Positions 51,702 to 63,839 of a DNA stretch of 64,000 bases are shown here, in pieces. A model generated the notes under the pieces. The model had not been told where the DNA came from, did no database searches, and was given only the letters and a program-made list of their open reading frames with translations. Position 1 is the stretch's first letter. Each line of letters opens with the position of its first letter. The translations under genes and the position numbers were made by a program. This DNA is from Rhizobium croatiense (GTDB taxonomy: Bacteria; Pseudomonadota; Alphaproteobacteria; Rhizobiales; Rhizobiaceae), in contig NZ_JAILYJ010000013.1 of the NCBI RefSeq assembly GCF_019793465.1, positions 149,054 through 213,053 of the forward strand, given 5' to 3'.

Positions 51702-52895
51702 TCAATGGCCGCCTCCGGAAACTCCGTCGGCATAATGGGCCAGCTTCGAAAACGCGAGAACGAACAGCAGCAGCACCGGCAGCGCCATAAAGACCACGGC
51801 AAAGCCGATATGTTCAGCAACGAAACCAATCAGCGACGGCGCGACGAGCATGCCGGAATAGCCCATCGTCGTGACGACGGAGATGCCGATGCCGGGTTTG
51901 AGGCCGGGAATATTGCCTGCCGCCGAGAAAGCGATCGGCACCATGTTGGAAATGCCGATGCCGCAAAGGGCAAAACCCAGGATGGCGATCTCGGCGTCCG
52001 GCGCTAGGCCAGCAAGCAACATGCCGACGATGGCAAAGAGTGTGCAGATGCGTAGTGTCTTGACGCCTCCGAGGCGATCGCGCACCAGATCGCCGGCAAA
52101 GCGCATGGTCGCCATGGTCGCCGAAAAGGCTGCGAAACCGAGACCCGAAAGGGCGACCGACGCATTCATTTCCTGCCGGAGGTAAAGCGCGCCCCAATCC
52201 AGAACCGCGCCTTCCGGCACCATGGAGAAGAGCGCCATCAAGCCGAGCAGCCACGGCAGCGGTACCATCGGCAGTCTCGTCTTCGCCTTCTTGGCATCGG
52301 GATGGGGCGGATCCGCAAGGATCATCGGCCAGGCGACGGCAACGAAGATCGCCGCCAGCACGGTCGCCAGTTGGGCATGGCCGAGAATGCCGAGCTTGGC
52401 GATGACAATGCCGCCGAGACCCGAGCCGATCAACCCGCCGAGGCTCCAGAAGGCATGGCAGGACGACATGATGGCGCGGCGCATGGATTTTTCGACAGAG
52501 ACCGCGTTGGCATTCATCGCCACGTCCATGGCGCCGATGAAGCCGCCGAACAGGAAGAGCGAGATAGCCGCGGTGATCACGTTCGGGGCGAGCGTCAAAG
52601 CCAGGAGCAGCGGCAGCACGCAAACGGCGGTTGCCCGAACGACGACACGTGAGCCATGTTTGGCGATCTGCGCGCCGGCGATCGGCATCATGACCAGCGA
52701 GCCGACACCGAAGACGATGATCATAAGCCCGAGCTCGAACTTGCTCAGCCCAAGACGCTCGGCAAAATCCGGGATCTTCGGCGCCCAGCAGCCGACGACG
52801 AAGCCATTCATGAGAAAGAGCAGGGAAACCGCTGCCCTGTTTCTGGTAATGAAGCTGCTCCTGGCTCCCCGCGGTGCACTCACATGACTGTCCAT
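51702..52895 (-). CDS. MFS transporter (possibly sugar/fucose-type)
   Basis: A 397-residue 12-TM MFS protein. The first helix carries NGFVVGCWAPKIPDFAERLG, a pattern seen in a sugar-like MFS subgroup, followed by LMIIVFGVGSLVMMPIAGAQ. The middle loop has DPPHPDAKKAKTRLPMVPLP. It probably exports or imports a small hydrophilic solute; substrate unknown. The start at 52895 (MDSHVSAPRGARSS) has GGAAAG-like sequence upstream. A DeoR gene on the same strand precedes it by 64 nt, suggesting co-transcription and sugar-phosphate control. Confidence 0.87.
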   Translation of the reverse strand: MDSHVSAPRGARSSFITRNRAAVSLLFLMNGFVVGCWAPKIPDFAERLGLSKFELGLMIIVFGVGSLVMMPIAGAQIAKHGSRVVVRATAVCVLPLLLALTLAPNVITAAISLFLFGGFIGAMDVAMNANAVSVEKSMRRAIMSSCHAFWSLGGLIGSGLGGIVIAKLGILGHAQLATVLAAIFVAVAWPMILADPPHPDAKKAKTRLPMVPLPWLLGLMALFSMVPEGAVLDWGALYLRQEMNASVALSGLGFAAFSATMATMRFAGDLVRDRLGGVKTLRICTLFAIVGMLLAGLAPDAEIAILGFALCGIGISNMVPIAFSAAGNIPGLKPGIGISVVTTMGYSGMLVAPSLIGFVAEHIGFAVVFMALPVLLLFVLAFSKLAHYADGVSGGGH

Positions 52896-52959
52896 CTCTC
52901 GGTCTTTCCTCGTTGCCGGGTTTGCGCGCCCGGTTTCCCTAAACTCAATGACAGCGGTC

Positions 52960-53736
52960 TCAGTTCGTTTGCTCGGCGATGACGGTCCTGCAGCCGCGCG
53001 CGTGGTAGCCGGCAAGGACGGCTGGGTTAGCATCGTGCTCGACAACCAGGCATTCGCAATGCGCCATCGGCAGGATGCTGTGGGGCGCGGCGGTGCCGAA
53101 TTTCTCCGAGGTCACGGCCACCAGAACTTTTCTGCTTTTCGACGTGGCAAACCGTTTGAACTCCGCATCCTCGAAGCCGAACGCGGTGATGCCGGCCTCG
53201 AGATCGACGCCGCAGGCGCCGAGAATGCAGAGATCCGGCGATATTTGTTCCATATCCCGCAGCGCCTTGGCGCCGAGCGCCCCGCCGGTCTGCCGATCCA
53301 CCATGCCGCCGATCAGGATGACGTTGACGGCGGGCTTGTCGATCAGCACCGCGGCGATCGCCGGCGCATTGGTCGCAGCCGTCAGTTCGAGTTCGGCCGG
53401 CAAGGCGTTGGCAATCGCCAGATTGGTGCTGCCGGCATCGAAGAACACCGTCAAACCGGCCGCGATCTGCTTTGCCGCGGCCCGCGCCAGTGCCTGCTTC
53501 CGGTCGGCGGCAAGGCCGATGCGCTGCGTCAGGCTTCCATAGGCCGGCGCGACCGGCAAGGCGCCGCCATAGACCCGCTCGCAGAGCCCCGCCGCCGCCA
53601 TCTCGCGAAGGTCGCGCCGCACCGTATCTTCGGAGACGCCGAATTCGAGCGCAAGTTCCGCCGCCAGCACGCGGCCGTTCAGCCGCAGCCTCTCGGAAAT
53701 CACACCTTGGCGCTCTCGCAACAGAAAATCCTGCAT
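52960..53736 (-). CDS. DeoR-family transcriptional regulator
   Basis: A 258-residue DeoR repressor. The N-terminal helix-turn-helix is RQGVISERLRLNGRVLAAEL followed by EFGVSEDTVRRDLREMAAAG; the C-terminal DeoR sensor has DAGSTNLAIANALPA and LGACGVDLEAGITAFGFEDA. DeoR proteins sense phosphorylated sugars. It probably controls itself and the MFS gene behind it. A perfect palindrome lies 52 nt upstream, between this gene and the ABC importer. Confidence 0.92.
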   Translation of the reverse strand: MQDFLLRERQGVISERLRLNGRVLAAELALEFGVSEDTVRRDLREMAAAGLCERVYGGALPVAPAYGSLTQRIGLAADRKQALARAAAKQIAAGLTVFFDAGSTNLAIANALPAELELTAATNAPAIAAVLIDKPAVNVILIGGMVDRQTGGALGAKALRDMEQISPDLCILGACGVDLEAGITAFGFEDAEFKRFATSKSRKVLVAVTSEKFGTAAPHSILPMAHCECLVVEHDANPAVLAGYHARGCRTVIAEQTN

Positions 53737-53770
53737 GATTCTACCAGATCGAAAGTTGAATGGTGTGAAA

Positions 53771-53812
53771 CGTGCATAAACGCTTACGACCGTGCATGCA
53801 ACATGCACGGTC
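53771..53812. promoter_or_regulatory. Perfect 25-nt palindrome between deoR and the ABC importer
   Basis: GACCGTGCATG and CATGCACGGTC (53788-53812) are exact inverse arms around CAA. A third CGTGCAT copy lies at 53771-53777. Likely the operator of the adjacent DeoR regulator; it could also affect the divergent importer. Confidence 0.6.
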
Positions 53813-54015
53813 ACACGTTTTCTGACCTGTTGAAATAAAGCCCTACCAATGAAGGACAAAATGGCCTGGTTCCAGGCAATTCGAGGCCCGGTCGGCCGCT
53901 TGAGAAAAATATTTGCACTTGCTGCCTTTATTCGCAGTTTTCTTCGCTTCCGACGCCCTAGTTTTCTGCGAACTATGCCGCATCCGATCACAACCTCCCA
54001 AGGATGGATAAAACA

Positions 54016-54789
54016 ATGAACTGGTTGAAAACCGTCGCCGCCGCTGCCCTCATTCAGGCTGCTGCCCTCCTGCCCGCCCATGCCGGCGAAAACCTTGCCG
54101 CCATCAAATCGGCCGGCGTCTTCAAGATCGGCACCGAGGGCACCTATGCGCCCTTCACCTATCATGACGAAAGCGGCAAGCTCGTCGGCTTCGACGTCGA
54201 GATCGGCGAAGCGATCGCCGCAAAGCTCGGCGTCAAGGCCGAATTCGTCGAAGGCAAGTGGGATGGCCTGATCGCCGGCCTCGACGCCAAGCGGTACGAC
54301 ACCGTCATCAACCAGGTCGGTATCACCGAAGCCCGCAAGCAGAAGTATGATTTCTCCGAACCCTATATCGCTTCCAAGGCGGTGTTGATCGTCCGCGACG
54401 GCGACGACAGCATCAAGACCTTCGCGGACCTGAAGGGGAAGAAATCCGCCCAGTCGCTGACCAGCAATTTCGGCAAGCTCGCGACCGAAGCCGGCGCAGA
54501 ACTCGTCGGCACCGACGGTTTCGACCAATCGATCCAGCTCGTGCTGACCAAGCGCGCCGATGCGACGATCAACGACAGCCTCTCCTTCCTCGATTTCAAG
54601 AAGCATAAGCCGGACGCGCCTGTGAAGATTGCCGCAGAGCAGGAAAATGCCGATTACTCCGGCATCATCATCCGCAAGGGCGAGCCGGAACTGCTCGCCG
54701 AAATCAACAAGGCGCTCGCCGACATCAAGGCGGACGGTACGTACAAGAAGATCGCCGACAAATATTTCGGCCAGGACGTATCGAAGTAA
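54016..54789 (+). CDS. Amino-acid ABC transporter, periplasmic binding protein
   Basis: A 257-residue family-3 solute-binding protein. The signal peptide MNWLKTVAAAALIQAAALLP ends at AHA. Then come GVFKIGTEGTYAPFTYHDES, GFDVEIGEAIAAKLGVKAEF, and KWDGLIAGLDAKRYDTVINQ, the polar amino-acid (cystine/glutamine-like) type. It binds an amino acid in the periplasm. The ATG at 54016 has AAGGATGG about 8 nt upstream and is preferred over 54004. The permease and ATPase genes follow after a fold-back repeat. Confidence 0.93.
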   Translation: MNWLKTVAAAALIQAAALLPAHAGENLAAIKSAGVFKIGTEGTYAPFTYHDESGKLVGFDVEIGEAIAAKLGVKAEFVEGKWDGLIAGLDAKRYDTVINQVGITEARKQKYDFSEPYIASKAVLIVRDGDDSIKTFADLKGKKSAQSLTSNFGKLATEAGAELVGTDGFDQSIQLVLTKRADATINDSLSFLDFKKHKPDAPVKIAAEQENADYSGIIIRKGEPELLAEINKALADIKADGTYKKIADKYFGQDVSK

Positions 54790-54805
54790 GCTCGGGGGAA
54801 AAAGT

Positions 54806-54959
54806 CCCCTCCCCAACCCCTCTCCACAAGGGGGAGGGGCAAACTCGCAGCATCCGCTTGCAGAAAACTGCAGCCTTCCTGCGGATGAAACGATGAAGTG
54901 GAAAGCGTCGGGAGCGGCATCCAAGCCCCTCCCCCTTGTGGGGAGGGGTTGGGGAGGGG
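54806..54959. repeat. Large fold-back repeat inside the ABC operon
   Basis: Arms of 35 nt (54806-54840 and 54925-54959) are inverse copies with one mismatch (CCCCTCCCCAACCCCT and its inverse). The 84-nt loop carries an inner CATCCGC/GCGGATG stem. This is a REP/MITE-like element of a C-rich family common in Rhizobium intergenic DNA. It separates the binding-protein gene from the permease gene and may reduce expression of the latter. Confidence 0.85.
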
Positions 54960-55001
54960 TATTCGAGATATCACCATCCAACCGACGAGAGGGAACCTTC
55001 C

Positions 55002-55682
55002 TTGCAGCACTGGCTCCAATTGATGGCGGAATCGCTCCCCTCGCTCCTCTGGGCGGGGCTGATCTTCACCATCCCCCTCACGCTGCTGTCCTTCAGCTTC
55101 GGCCTGATCCTCGGCCTGATCACCGCGATCGCCCGTCTCTTCGGTCCCGCACCGGTCGCGATCGTCGCCCGTTTCTATGTCTGGGTCATCCGCGGCACAC
55201 CGCTGCTCGTGCAGCTCTTCGTTATCTTCTACGGCCTGCCGAGCATCGGCATCCTGCTCGATGCCTTTCCCGCCGCCCTCATCGGCTTTACCCTGAATAT
55301 CGGCGCTTACAGCTCCGAGATCATCCGCGCCGTCATCTCCTCCGTGCCCAAGGGCCAGTGGGAAGCGGCCTATTCGATCGGCATGAGCTGGCGTCAGGCG
55401 ATGAGCCGCACCATCCTGCCGCAGGCCGGCCGCGTCGCCGTGCCACCACTGTCGAATACCTTCATCTCGCTGGTGAAGGACACGTCGCTTGCCGCCGCCA
55501 TCACCGTGCCGGAGCTCTTCCAGGCCGCGCAGCGCATCGTCGCCACCACCTATGAGCCGCTGATTCTCTATATCGAGGCGGCGCTGATCTATCTTGTCCT
55601 GAGCTCCATCCTCTCGCAGCTGCAGGTGCGGCTGGAACGCCGCTTCGCGCGTTATGGCGGTATGCTGGAGGCAAATGCATGA
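55002..55682 (+). CDS. Amino-acid ABC transporter permease
   Basis: A 226-residue HisMQ-type permease with about five membrane segments. ARFYVWVIRGTPLLVQLFVI and GAYSSEIIRAVISSVPKGQWEA (broken here by the EAA loop) are the family signatures. It forms the inner-membrane channel of the importer. The TTG at 55002 is taken as start because AGAGGG lies 9 nt upstream; the ATG at 55023 is the alternative. It overlaps the ATPase gene by 4 nt. Confidence 0.88.
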   Translation: MQHWLQLMAESLPSLLWAGLIFTIPLTLLSFSFGLILGLITAIARLFGPAPVAIVARFYVWVIRGTPLLVQLFVIFYGLPSIGILLDAFPAALIGFTLNIGAYSSEIIRAVISSVPKGQWEAAYSIGMSWRQAMSRTILPQAGRVAVPPLSNTFISLVKDTSLAAAITVPELFQAAQRIVATTYEPLILYIEAALIYLVLSSILSQLQVRLERRFARYGGMLEANA

Positions 55683-56440
55683 TCGAGCTTTCCAACATCG
55701 AAAAGCGCTTCGGCGACGCCATCATCCTGAAGGATATCAGCATTCGCATCCCCGAGGGCAGCGTCACCGCGCTGGTCGGACCCTCAGGCGGCGGCAAAAG
55801 CACGCTGCTGCGCTGTATCAACCTGCTCGAAATCCCAACATCAGGTGCAATCCGCCTCGGCGAGGCAGAGCTTTCCTTCGCGCCCGGCAAACGCGTCGGC
55901 TGGCAGGCGATTCAGAAAATCCGCCGCCAGACCGGCATGGTCTTCCAGAACTTCCAGCTCTTCCCGCATCAAACCGCTATTGAAAATGTCATGGAAGGTT
56001 TGGTCACGGTGCTGAAATGGCCGAAGGAGAAAGCCCGCGAACGCGCCACGGAACTCTTGACCAAGGTGGGAATGGCGCACAAGGCCGATGCCTGGCCCTC
56101 GACATTATCGGGCGGCCAGCAACAGCGCGTGGCGATCGCCCGGGCGCTGGCGCCGTCGCCGCGCGTGCTTCTTTGTGACGAGCCGACCTCGGCGCTCGAT
56201 CCGGAACTCTCGGCGGAAGTGGTCGATGTGCTGGGCCAGCTGGCCCGGGAAGGCACGACCATGGTGATGGCGACCCATGATCTGCGCCTCGCCTCCAAGA
56301 TCGCCAATGACGTCGTCTTCCTGGAAGCCGGCAGTGTGGTGGAAACGGGCAGCGCCAGAGCGATCTTCACCGCGCCGGAGCGCGAACGCACCAAGCGATT
56401 CATCTCGACGATCAACGCGGCGCATACCTACGATATTTAA
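55679..56440 (+). CDS. Amino-acid ABC transporter ATP-binding protein
   Basis: A 253-residue ABC ATPase. Walker A is GPSGGGKST (residues 38-46), signature LSGGQQQRVAIARAL, Walker B VLLCDEPTSALDPEL, and switch His in MVMATHDLRLA. It powers import of the amino acid bound by the product of the first gene. The start overlaps the permease stop (ATGA). A GGTGCCGGG/CCCGGCACC hairpin follows the stop. Confidence 0.94.
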   Translation: MIELSNIEKRFGDAIILKDISIRIPEGSVTALVGPSGGGKSTLLRCINLLEIPTSGAIRLGEAELSFAPGKRVGWQAIQKIRRQTGMVFQNFQLFPHQTAIENVMEGLVTVLKWPKEKARERATELLTKVGMAHKADAWPSTLSGGQQQRVAIARALAPSPRVLLCDEPTSALDPELSAEVVDVLGQLAREGTTMVMATHDLRLASKIANDVVFLEAGSVVETGSARAIFTAPERERTKRFISTINAAHTYDI

Positions 56441-56442
56441 AC

Positions 56443-56468
56443 GGTGCCGGGCTTATCGCCCCGGCACC
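56443..56468. terminator. Hairpin between the ABC operon and the FMN reductase gene
   Basis: GGTGCCGGG (56443-56451) and CCCGGCACC (56460-56468) form a perfect 9-bp stem. It has no T-run, so termination is plausible but not certain. It lies between two convergent genes. Confidence 0.5.
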
Positions 56469-56481
56469 GCCGGCATTTCGA

Positions 56482-57054
56482 TCAAGCAGCCGTGACGACG
56501 GCGCGCGCGGCCTTCAAGGCGTTGCCCCACCAGGTCAGCTGGTCGAGCATGTTCTTGGCGGCTTCGTTGAGATGGGCGTAGTCCCCAAGCTGCTTGCCCT
56601 CCTTGAGAACGGCAAGATATTCGCTGAAGGCAATGTGAACACCGGTCTTGACCGAAGCTGCGCTCATTTCGACGAAGATCAGGCGAAGCTGCTCGACGGC
56701 CCGCGCCCCGCCAACGCCGCCATAGCCGACGAAGCCGACCGGCTTCTGGATGAACTCGCCGAGATCGATGGCATTTTTCAGAACCGCCGTCGGCGCATGA
56801 TTGTACTCGGCGACGGTGAAAATGAAGCCGTCGAATTCGCGCAGCTTCTTCTTCCAGCGCTCGGCGGCTTCGCTTTCCGCCGTCGTTGCGCGCTCTTCGC
56901 CGAAGAAATGCATGGGATAATCGAGGAGATCGAGAACTTCACATTCGAGATCGGAGCGCTGGCCGACGAGCCCGGCGATCCACTTGGCCGGATGTTCGGC
57001 GAAACGGCCAATACGCGTGCTGCCGACGATGACGGCAATCTTCAACTTGTTCAT
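56482..57054 (-). CDS. NADPH-dependent FMN reductase family protein
   Basis: A 190-residue flavodoxin-like reductase. KIAVIVGSTRIGRFAEHPAK binds the FMN phosphate; the FIFTVAEYNHAPTAVLKNAI and PVGFVGYGGVGGARAVEQLR segments are typical of this family. It uses NAD(P)H to reduce FMN, quinones or azo/chromate compounds; the exact substrate is not visible. It is convergent to the ABC operon and lies downstream of pyc on the same strand, separated by the pyc terminator. Confidence 0.9.
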   Translation of the reverse strand: MNKLKIAVIVGSTRIGRFAEHPAKWIAGLVGQRSDLECEVLDLLDYPMHFFGEERATTAESEAAERWKKKLREFDGFIFTVAEYNHAPTAVLKNAIDLGEFIQKPVGFVGYGGVGGARAVEQLRLIFVEMSAASVKTGVHIAFSEYLAVLKEGKQLGDYAHLNEAAKNMLDQLTWWGNALKAARAVVTAA

Positions 57055-57112
57055 GGAGAGGATTTCCTGGTTGGTCTTGGGGCGGATAATACGACCTCAA
57101 GTCTATGAGAAA

Positions 57113-57140
57113 GCCTCCTCGCCGGGCAAGGCGAGGAGGC
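57113..57140 (-). terminator. Terminator of pyc
   Basis: GCCTCCTCGCC (57113-57123) and GGCGAGGAGGC (57130-57140) form a perfect 11-bp stem. On the minus strand it is followed by a short TTTCT, 100 nt beyond the pyc stop. Confidence 0.65.
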
Positions 57141-57240
57141 CGTAAACGCTTCGAAAAATCAGCTTTCCGACAGCCCGATCACACACAATCGGGTGATTGG
57201 CCGAAGCGGCCGGCAAACTGAACAAGCCTCTCGGCAAGGC

Positions 57241-60705
<3,465 letters not shown>

Positions 60706-60761
60706 AACGGTCTCCTCCGTCGTTCAGACGCGGGCATGCTGCACCCGCGAAGAAAATTCTT

Positions 60762-60782
60762 AACTTCTTGTCAGAAGAAGTT
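60762..60782. promoter_or_regulatory. Inverted repeat between expR and pyc
   Basis: AACTTCTT and AAGAAGTT are perfect 8-nt arms around GTCAG. A CGCGGG/CCCGCG stem lies 25 nt to the left. It may be an operator near the pyc promoter or part of the expR 3' end. No T-run. Confidence 0.4.
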
Positions 60783-60878
60783 CAATTTCTCTTGCGACTG
60801 CGAAATGCAATTTCTCGCCATGCGAAGACAGTCGACTGGCAGTTTGCAGCGATTTGGACGAAATGGATAAGGAAAAGC

Positions 60879-61628
60879 TCAGCTTATCAGGCCATGGCGG
60901 AAGGCAAGCGCCACCGCCTGCTGCCTGTTCTTCGCCTTCAGCTTGTTCTGCAGGCCGTTCATATACCAATCGACGGTGTGGTTCGAGATCTTCAGCATCT
61001 TGCTGATCTCCATCGACGTCATGCCGTCGGCGAGATAGTGCAGGATTTCCATCTCGCGCCGCGTCAGCGGCGTCTCGGCCGGCAGCACCGTCTCCAGCGC
61101 CTCGGCCTCGCCTGTCAGCTCGAGCAAACGCCAGAAAGTCTTGCGCGCCACGGCCTCGAGCAAGGCGATCTCTACCGGCGACAATTCGATCGGTCTGCCG
61201 CCGAGACTGAGGCTGCCCAGAATGCCGTTGCGCCCGTGGATCGGAAAGAGATAGCCGTCCTCCAATCCGTGGCCGAAGGCATCGACCATCATCTGCTCCA
61301 TGCGGCGCCGATGCGCGTCGCCGTTGAACGCCGCCATACTCTCCCGCCAGCGGAACGGCCGTTGTGCATGGGTGAGATAGCGCACCATCGGATCGATCCG
61401 GACATATTTTTTCGCGGCATATATCTGCAGCCATTGTTCCGGCCAGCGGCCGGCGAGCGGCGCGGCCCGCAGTTCCTGCTGCGCCGGACTTTGCTGCAAA
61501 TGGCGCAGCAGACCGTAATACTCGAAGCCGGAAAGGTGGAGGACCTGCTCGAGCTCGGCGACGACGGCATCCGGATCGGAGCATTCTTCCAAAATGACAA
61601 GCAATTGAACTAACGAATTAATATTCAC
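60879..61628 (-). CDS. expR: LuxR-family quorum-sensing regulator, ExpR-like
   Basis: A 249-residue LuxR-type protein. The N-terminal autoinducer-binding domain has SGFEYYGLLRHLQQSP and GRWPEQWLQIYAAKKYVRID with the conserved Trp/Tyr/Asp set; the C-terminal helix-turn-helix is LTRREMEILHYLADGMTSME then ISKMLKISNHTVDWYMNGLQ. It matches rhizobial ExpR, which responds to long-chain acyl-homoserine lactones and controls exopolysaccharide and surface properties. No LuxI gene is adjacent, as usual for ExpR. The GTG at 61628 is preferred: AAAGGG lies 7 nt upstream and the MNINSLVQ start fits other ExpR proteins. Confidence 0.9.
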   Translation of the reverse strand: MNINSLVQLLVILEECSDPDAVVAELEQVLHLSGFEYYGLLRHLQQSPAQQELRAAPLAGRWPEQWLQIYAAKKYVRIDPMVRYLTHAQRPFRWRESMAAFNGDAHRRRMEQMMVDAFGHGLEDGYLFPIHGRNGILGSLSLGGRPIELSPVEIALLEAVARKTFWRLLELTGEAEALETVLPAETPLTRREMEILHYLADGMTSMEISKMLKISNHTVDWYMNGLQNKLKAKNRQQAVALAFRHGLIS

Positions 61629-62012
61629 AAAAACGCCCTTTGTCCGGACCCCCAAGTCCGCATCGAGGCCGTTGGCGGCATTCTCACCTTGGTCGCGGAA
61701 CGGTCTTCTTCAAAAAATGCAGTCTCTATTTAATGCTGTGCTAAACATTTATTAAAATGCAAGCGCAAATTGTTACGGCATATAAGGTGCCCGCAATTCC
61801 CGCGCCAGACCCTGACAACGAAAAATGTGAGTGCTCGTCACCCGATCCACTGCTCTATGCTGTTGATGCCGCTTCGGATTAGCCGCAAGCCGCGTCGGCC
61901 CAGGTTGATTAACCCTCGGATGAACTCTGAATACTCCGTTAATCGCCGGTTCAGGTAGCCTTTCGTAGCATCGCGCCATTCCCGTTTTTCGCAGATGCAC
62001 AAGAGGTTAGAC
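61629..62012. other. Divergent expR/ndvA intergenic region
   Basis: About 384 nt that must hold both promoters. The left part (61700-61790) is AT-rich. A TTAACC and several short frames are seen, but no operator or riboswitch is recognised with confidence. The short frames have no family similarity. Confidence 0.5.
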
Positions 62013-63776
62013 GTGTCGCTATTCAAGGTCTATGCAAGAGCTCTGCGCTATCTTGGCGCCTACAAGCTCCGCGTATCCCTGGTCGTTATCGCCAATATTG
62101 TTCTGGCGACCATCACCATTGCGGAACCAATCCTGTTCGGTCGCATCATCGATGCGATCTCGGGCAAGGGCGAAGTCAAGCCCATCCTGTTCATGTGGGC
62201 GGGCTTCGCCGTGTTCAACACCATCGCCTTTGTCCTGGTGTCGCGCGAAGCCGACCGGCTTGCCCATGGGCGGCGGGCCACGTTGCTGACAGAGGCTTTC
62301 GGCCGGATCATATCCATGCCGCTCGCCTGGCACCACCAGCGCGGCACCTCCAACGCGCTGCATACGCTGCTGCGCGCCTGCGAGACGCTGTTCGGCCTCT
62401 GGCTGGAATTCATGCGCAACCATCTGTCGACGGTCATCGCGCTTGCCCTGCTGGTGCCGACTGCAATATCGATGGACCTGCGGCTGTCGGCCGTCCTCAT
62501 CGTGCTCGGCATTGCCTACTGGCTGATCGGTCGTGTGGTCATGAGCCGCACCAAGGATGGCCAGGCTTCGGTCGAGAACCACTACCATACCGTCTTCTCG
62601 CATGTCAGCGACTCGATCAGCAACGTGTCCGTTCTGCATAGCTACAACCGCATCGAGGCCGAAACCAAGGCGTTGAAATCCTTCGCCGACCGGCTACTCG
62701 AAGCCCAGTATCCGGTGCTCGACTGGTGGGCGATCGCCAGTGCGCTGAACCGCATGGCCTCGACCATCGCGATGATGGTTGTTCTGATCATCGGCACGAT
62801 GCTCGTTCAGTCCGGCCAGCTGCGCGTCGGTGACGTCATTGCCTTCATCGGCTTTGCCAACCTGCTGATTGCCCGCCTCGACCTGATGCGTCAATTCGCC
62901 ACGCAGATCTTCGAAGCCCGTTCCAAGCTGCAGGACTTCTACACGCTCGAAGATTCGGTGCGTGAACGCGAAGAGCCGGCCGGCAACGGCGAGATCAAGA
63001 GCGTCAAGGGTGCGGTCGAATTCCGCGACGTCTCCTTCGGCTTCGGCAACAGCTCGCAGGGTCTGCACAATGTCTCCTTCTCGGTGAAGGCCGGCCAGAC
63101 GGTTGCCATCGTCGGCCCGACCGGCGCCGGCAAGACGACGTTGGTCAACCTGCTGCAGCGCGTTTACGACCCGCAGGGTGGCCAGATCCTCGTCGACGGC
63201 ACCGATATCACCAAGGTAACCCGCAAGTCGCTGCGTCGCCATATCGCCACCGTCTTCCAGGATGCCGGCCTGCTGAACCGTTCGATCAGCGACAATATCC
63301 GCCTCGGCCGCGAGGGTGCCAGCGAAGAGGAAATGCGCCGTGCGGCCGAAGCCGCTGCCGCCGCCGACTTCATCGAAACCCGCAAGGACCGTTACGATAC
63401 GCATGTCGGCGAACGCGGCAACAAGCTCTCCGGCGGCGAGCGCCAGCGCATCGCGATCGCCCGCGCCATCCTCAAGGACGCGCCGATCCTGGTGCTCGAC
63501 GAGGCGACCTCGGCGCTCGATGTCGAGACCGAAGCCCGCGTCAAGGCCGCGATCGACAACCTGCGTGAGAACCGCACCACCTTCATCATCGCCCACCGTC
63601 TGTCGACGGTCCGCGAAGCCGATATGGTGCTCTTCCTGGACAACGGCCGCGTCGCCGAGCAGGGCAGCTTCGACGAGCTCAGCCACAGTAACGGCCGCTT
63701 CGCCGCCCTGCTGCGCGCCAGCGGTATCCTGACGGACGACGAAGTCCGCAAGGCCCACGCCACCGAAGCCGCCTGA
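62013..63776 (+). CDS. ndvA: Cyclic beta-1,2-glucan ABC exporter
   Basis: A 587-residue fused permease-ATPase exporter. The membrane domain (residues 1-310) has VIANIVLATITIAEPILFGR and the NdvA/ChvA-type HHQRGTSNALHTLLRACETL. The ATPase has Walker A GPTGAGKTT, signature LSGGERQR, Walker B ILVLDEATSALDVE and switch His in IIAHRLSTV. It exports cyclic beta-1,2-glucan to the periplasm for osmoadaptation and nodule invasion. The GTG at 62013 (SLFKVYARAL) has AAGAGG 7 nt upstream and matches the S. meliloti start; an ATG at 61995 is less likely. Confidence 0.96.
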   Translation: MSLFKVYARALRYLGAYKLRVSLVVIANIVLATITIAEPILFGRIIDAISGKGEVKPILFMWAGFAVFNTIAFVLVSREADRLAHGRRATLLTEAFGRIISMPLAWHHQRGTSNALHTLLRACETLFGLWLEFMRNHLSTVIALALLVPTAISMDLRLSAVLIVLGIAYWLIGRVVMSRTKDGQASVENHYHTVFSHVSDSISNVSVLHSYNRIEAETKALKSFADRLLEAQYPVLDWWAIASALNRMASTIAMMVVLIIGTMLVQSGQLRVGDVIAFIGFANLLIARLDLMRQFATQIFEARSKLQDFYTLEDSVREREEPAGNGEIKSVKGAVEFRDVSFGFGNSSQGLHNVSFSVKAGQTVAIVGPTGAGKTTLVNLLQRVYDPQGGQILVDGTDITKVTRKSLRRHIATVFQDAGLLNRSISDNIRLGREGASEEEMRRAAEAAAAADFIETRKDRYDTHVGERGNKLSGGERQRIAIARAILKDAPILVLDEATSALDVETEARVKAAIDNLRENRTTFIIAHRLSTVREADMVLFLDNGRVAEQGSFDELSHSNGRFAALLRASGILTDDEVRKAHATEAA

Positions 63777-63794
63777 TCGGTCGGGTTTCAAAAC

Positions 63795-63829
63795 AAAGGC
63801 CGGAAGGGTAACGCCTTCCGGCCTTTTTG
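63795..63829 (+). terminator. Terminator of ndvA
   Basis: AAAGGCCGGAAGG pairs with CCTTCCGGCCTTT around a short loop and is followed by a T-run on the plus strand, 20 nt after the stop. Confidence 0.92.
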
Positions 63830-63839
63830 TTTGGCGGGA

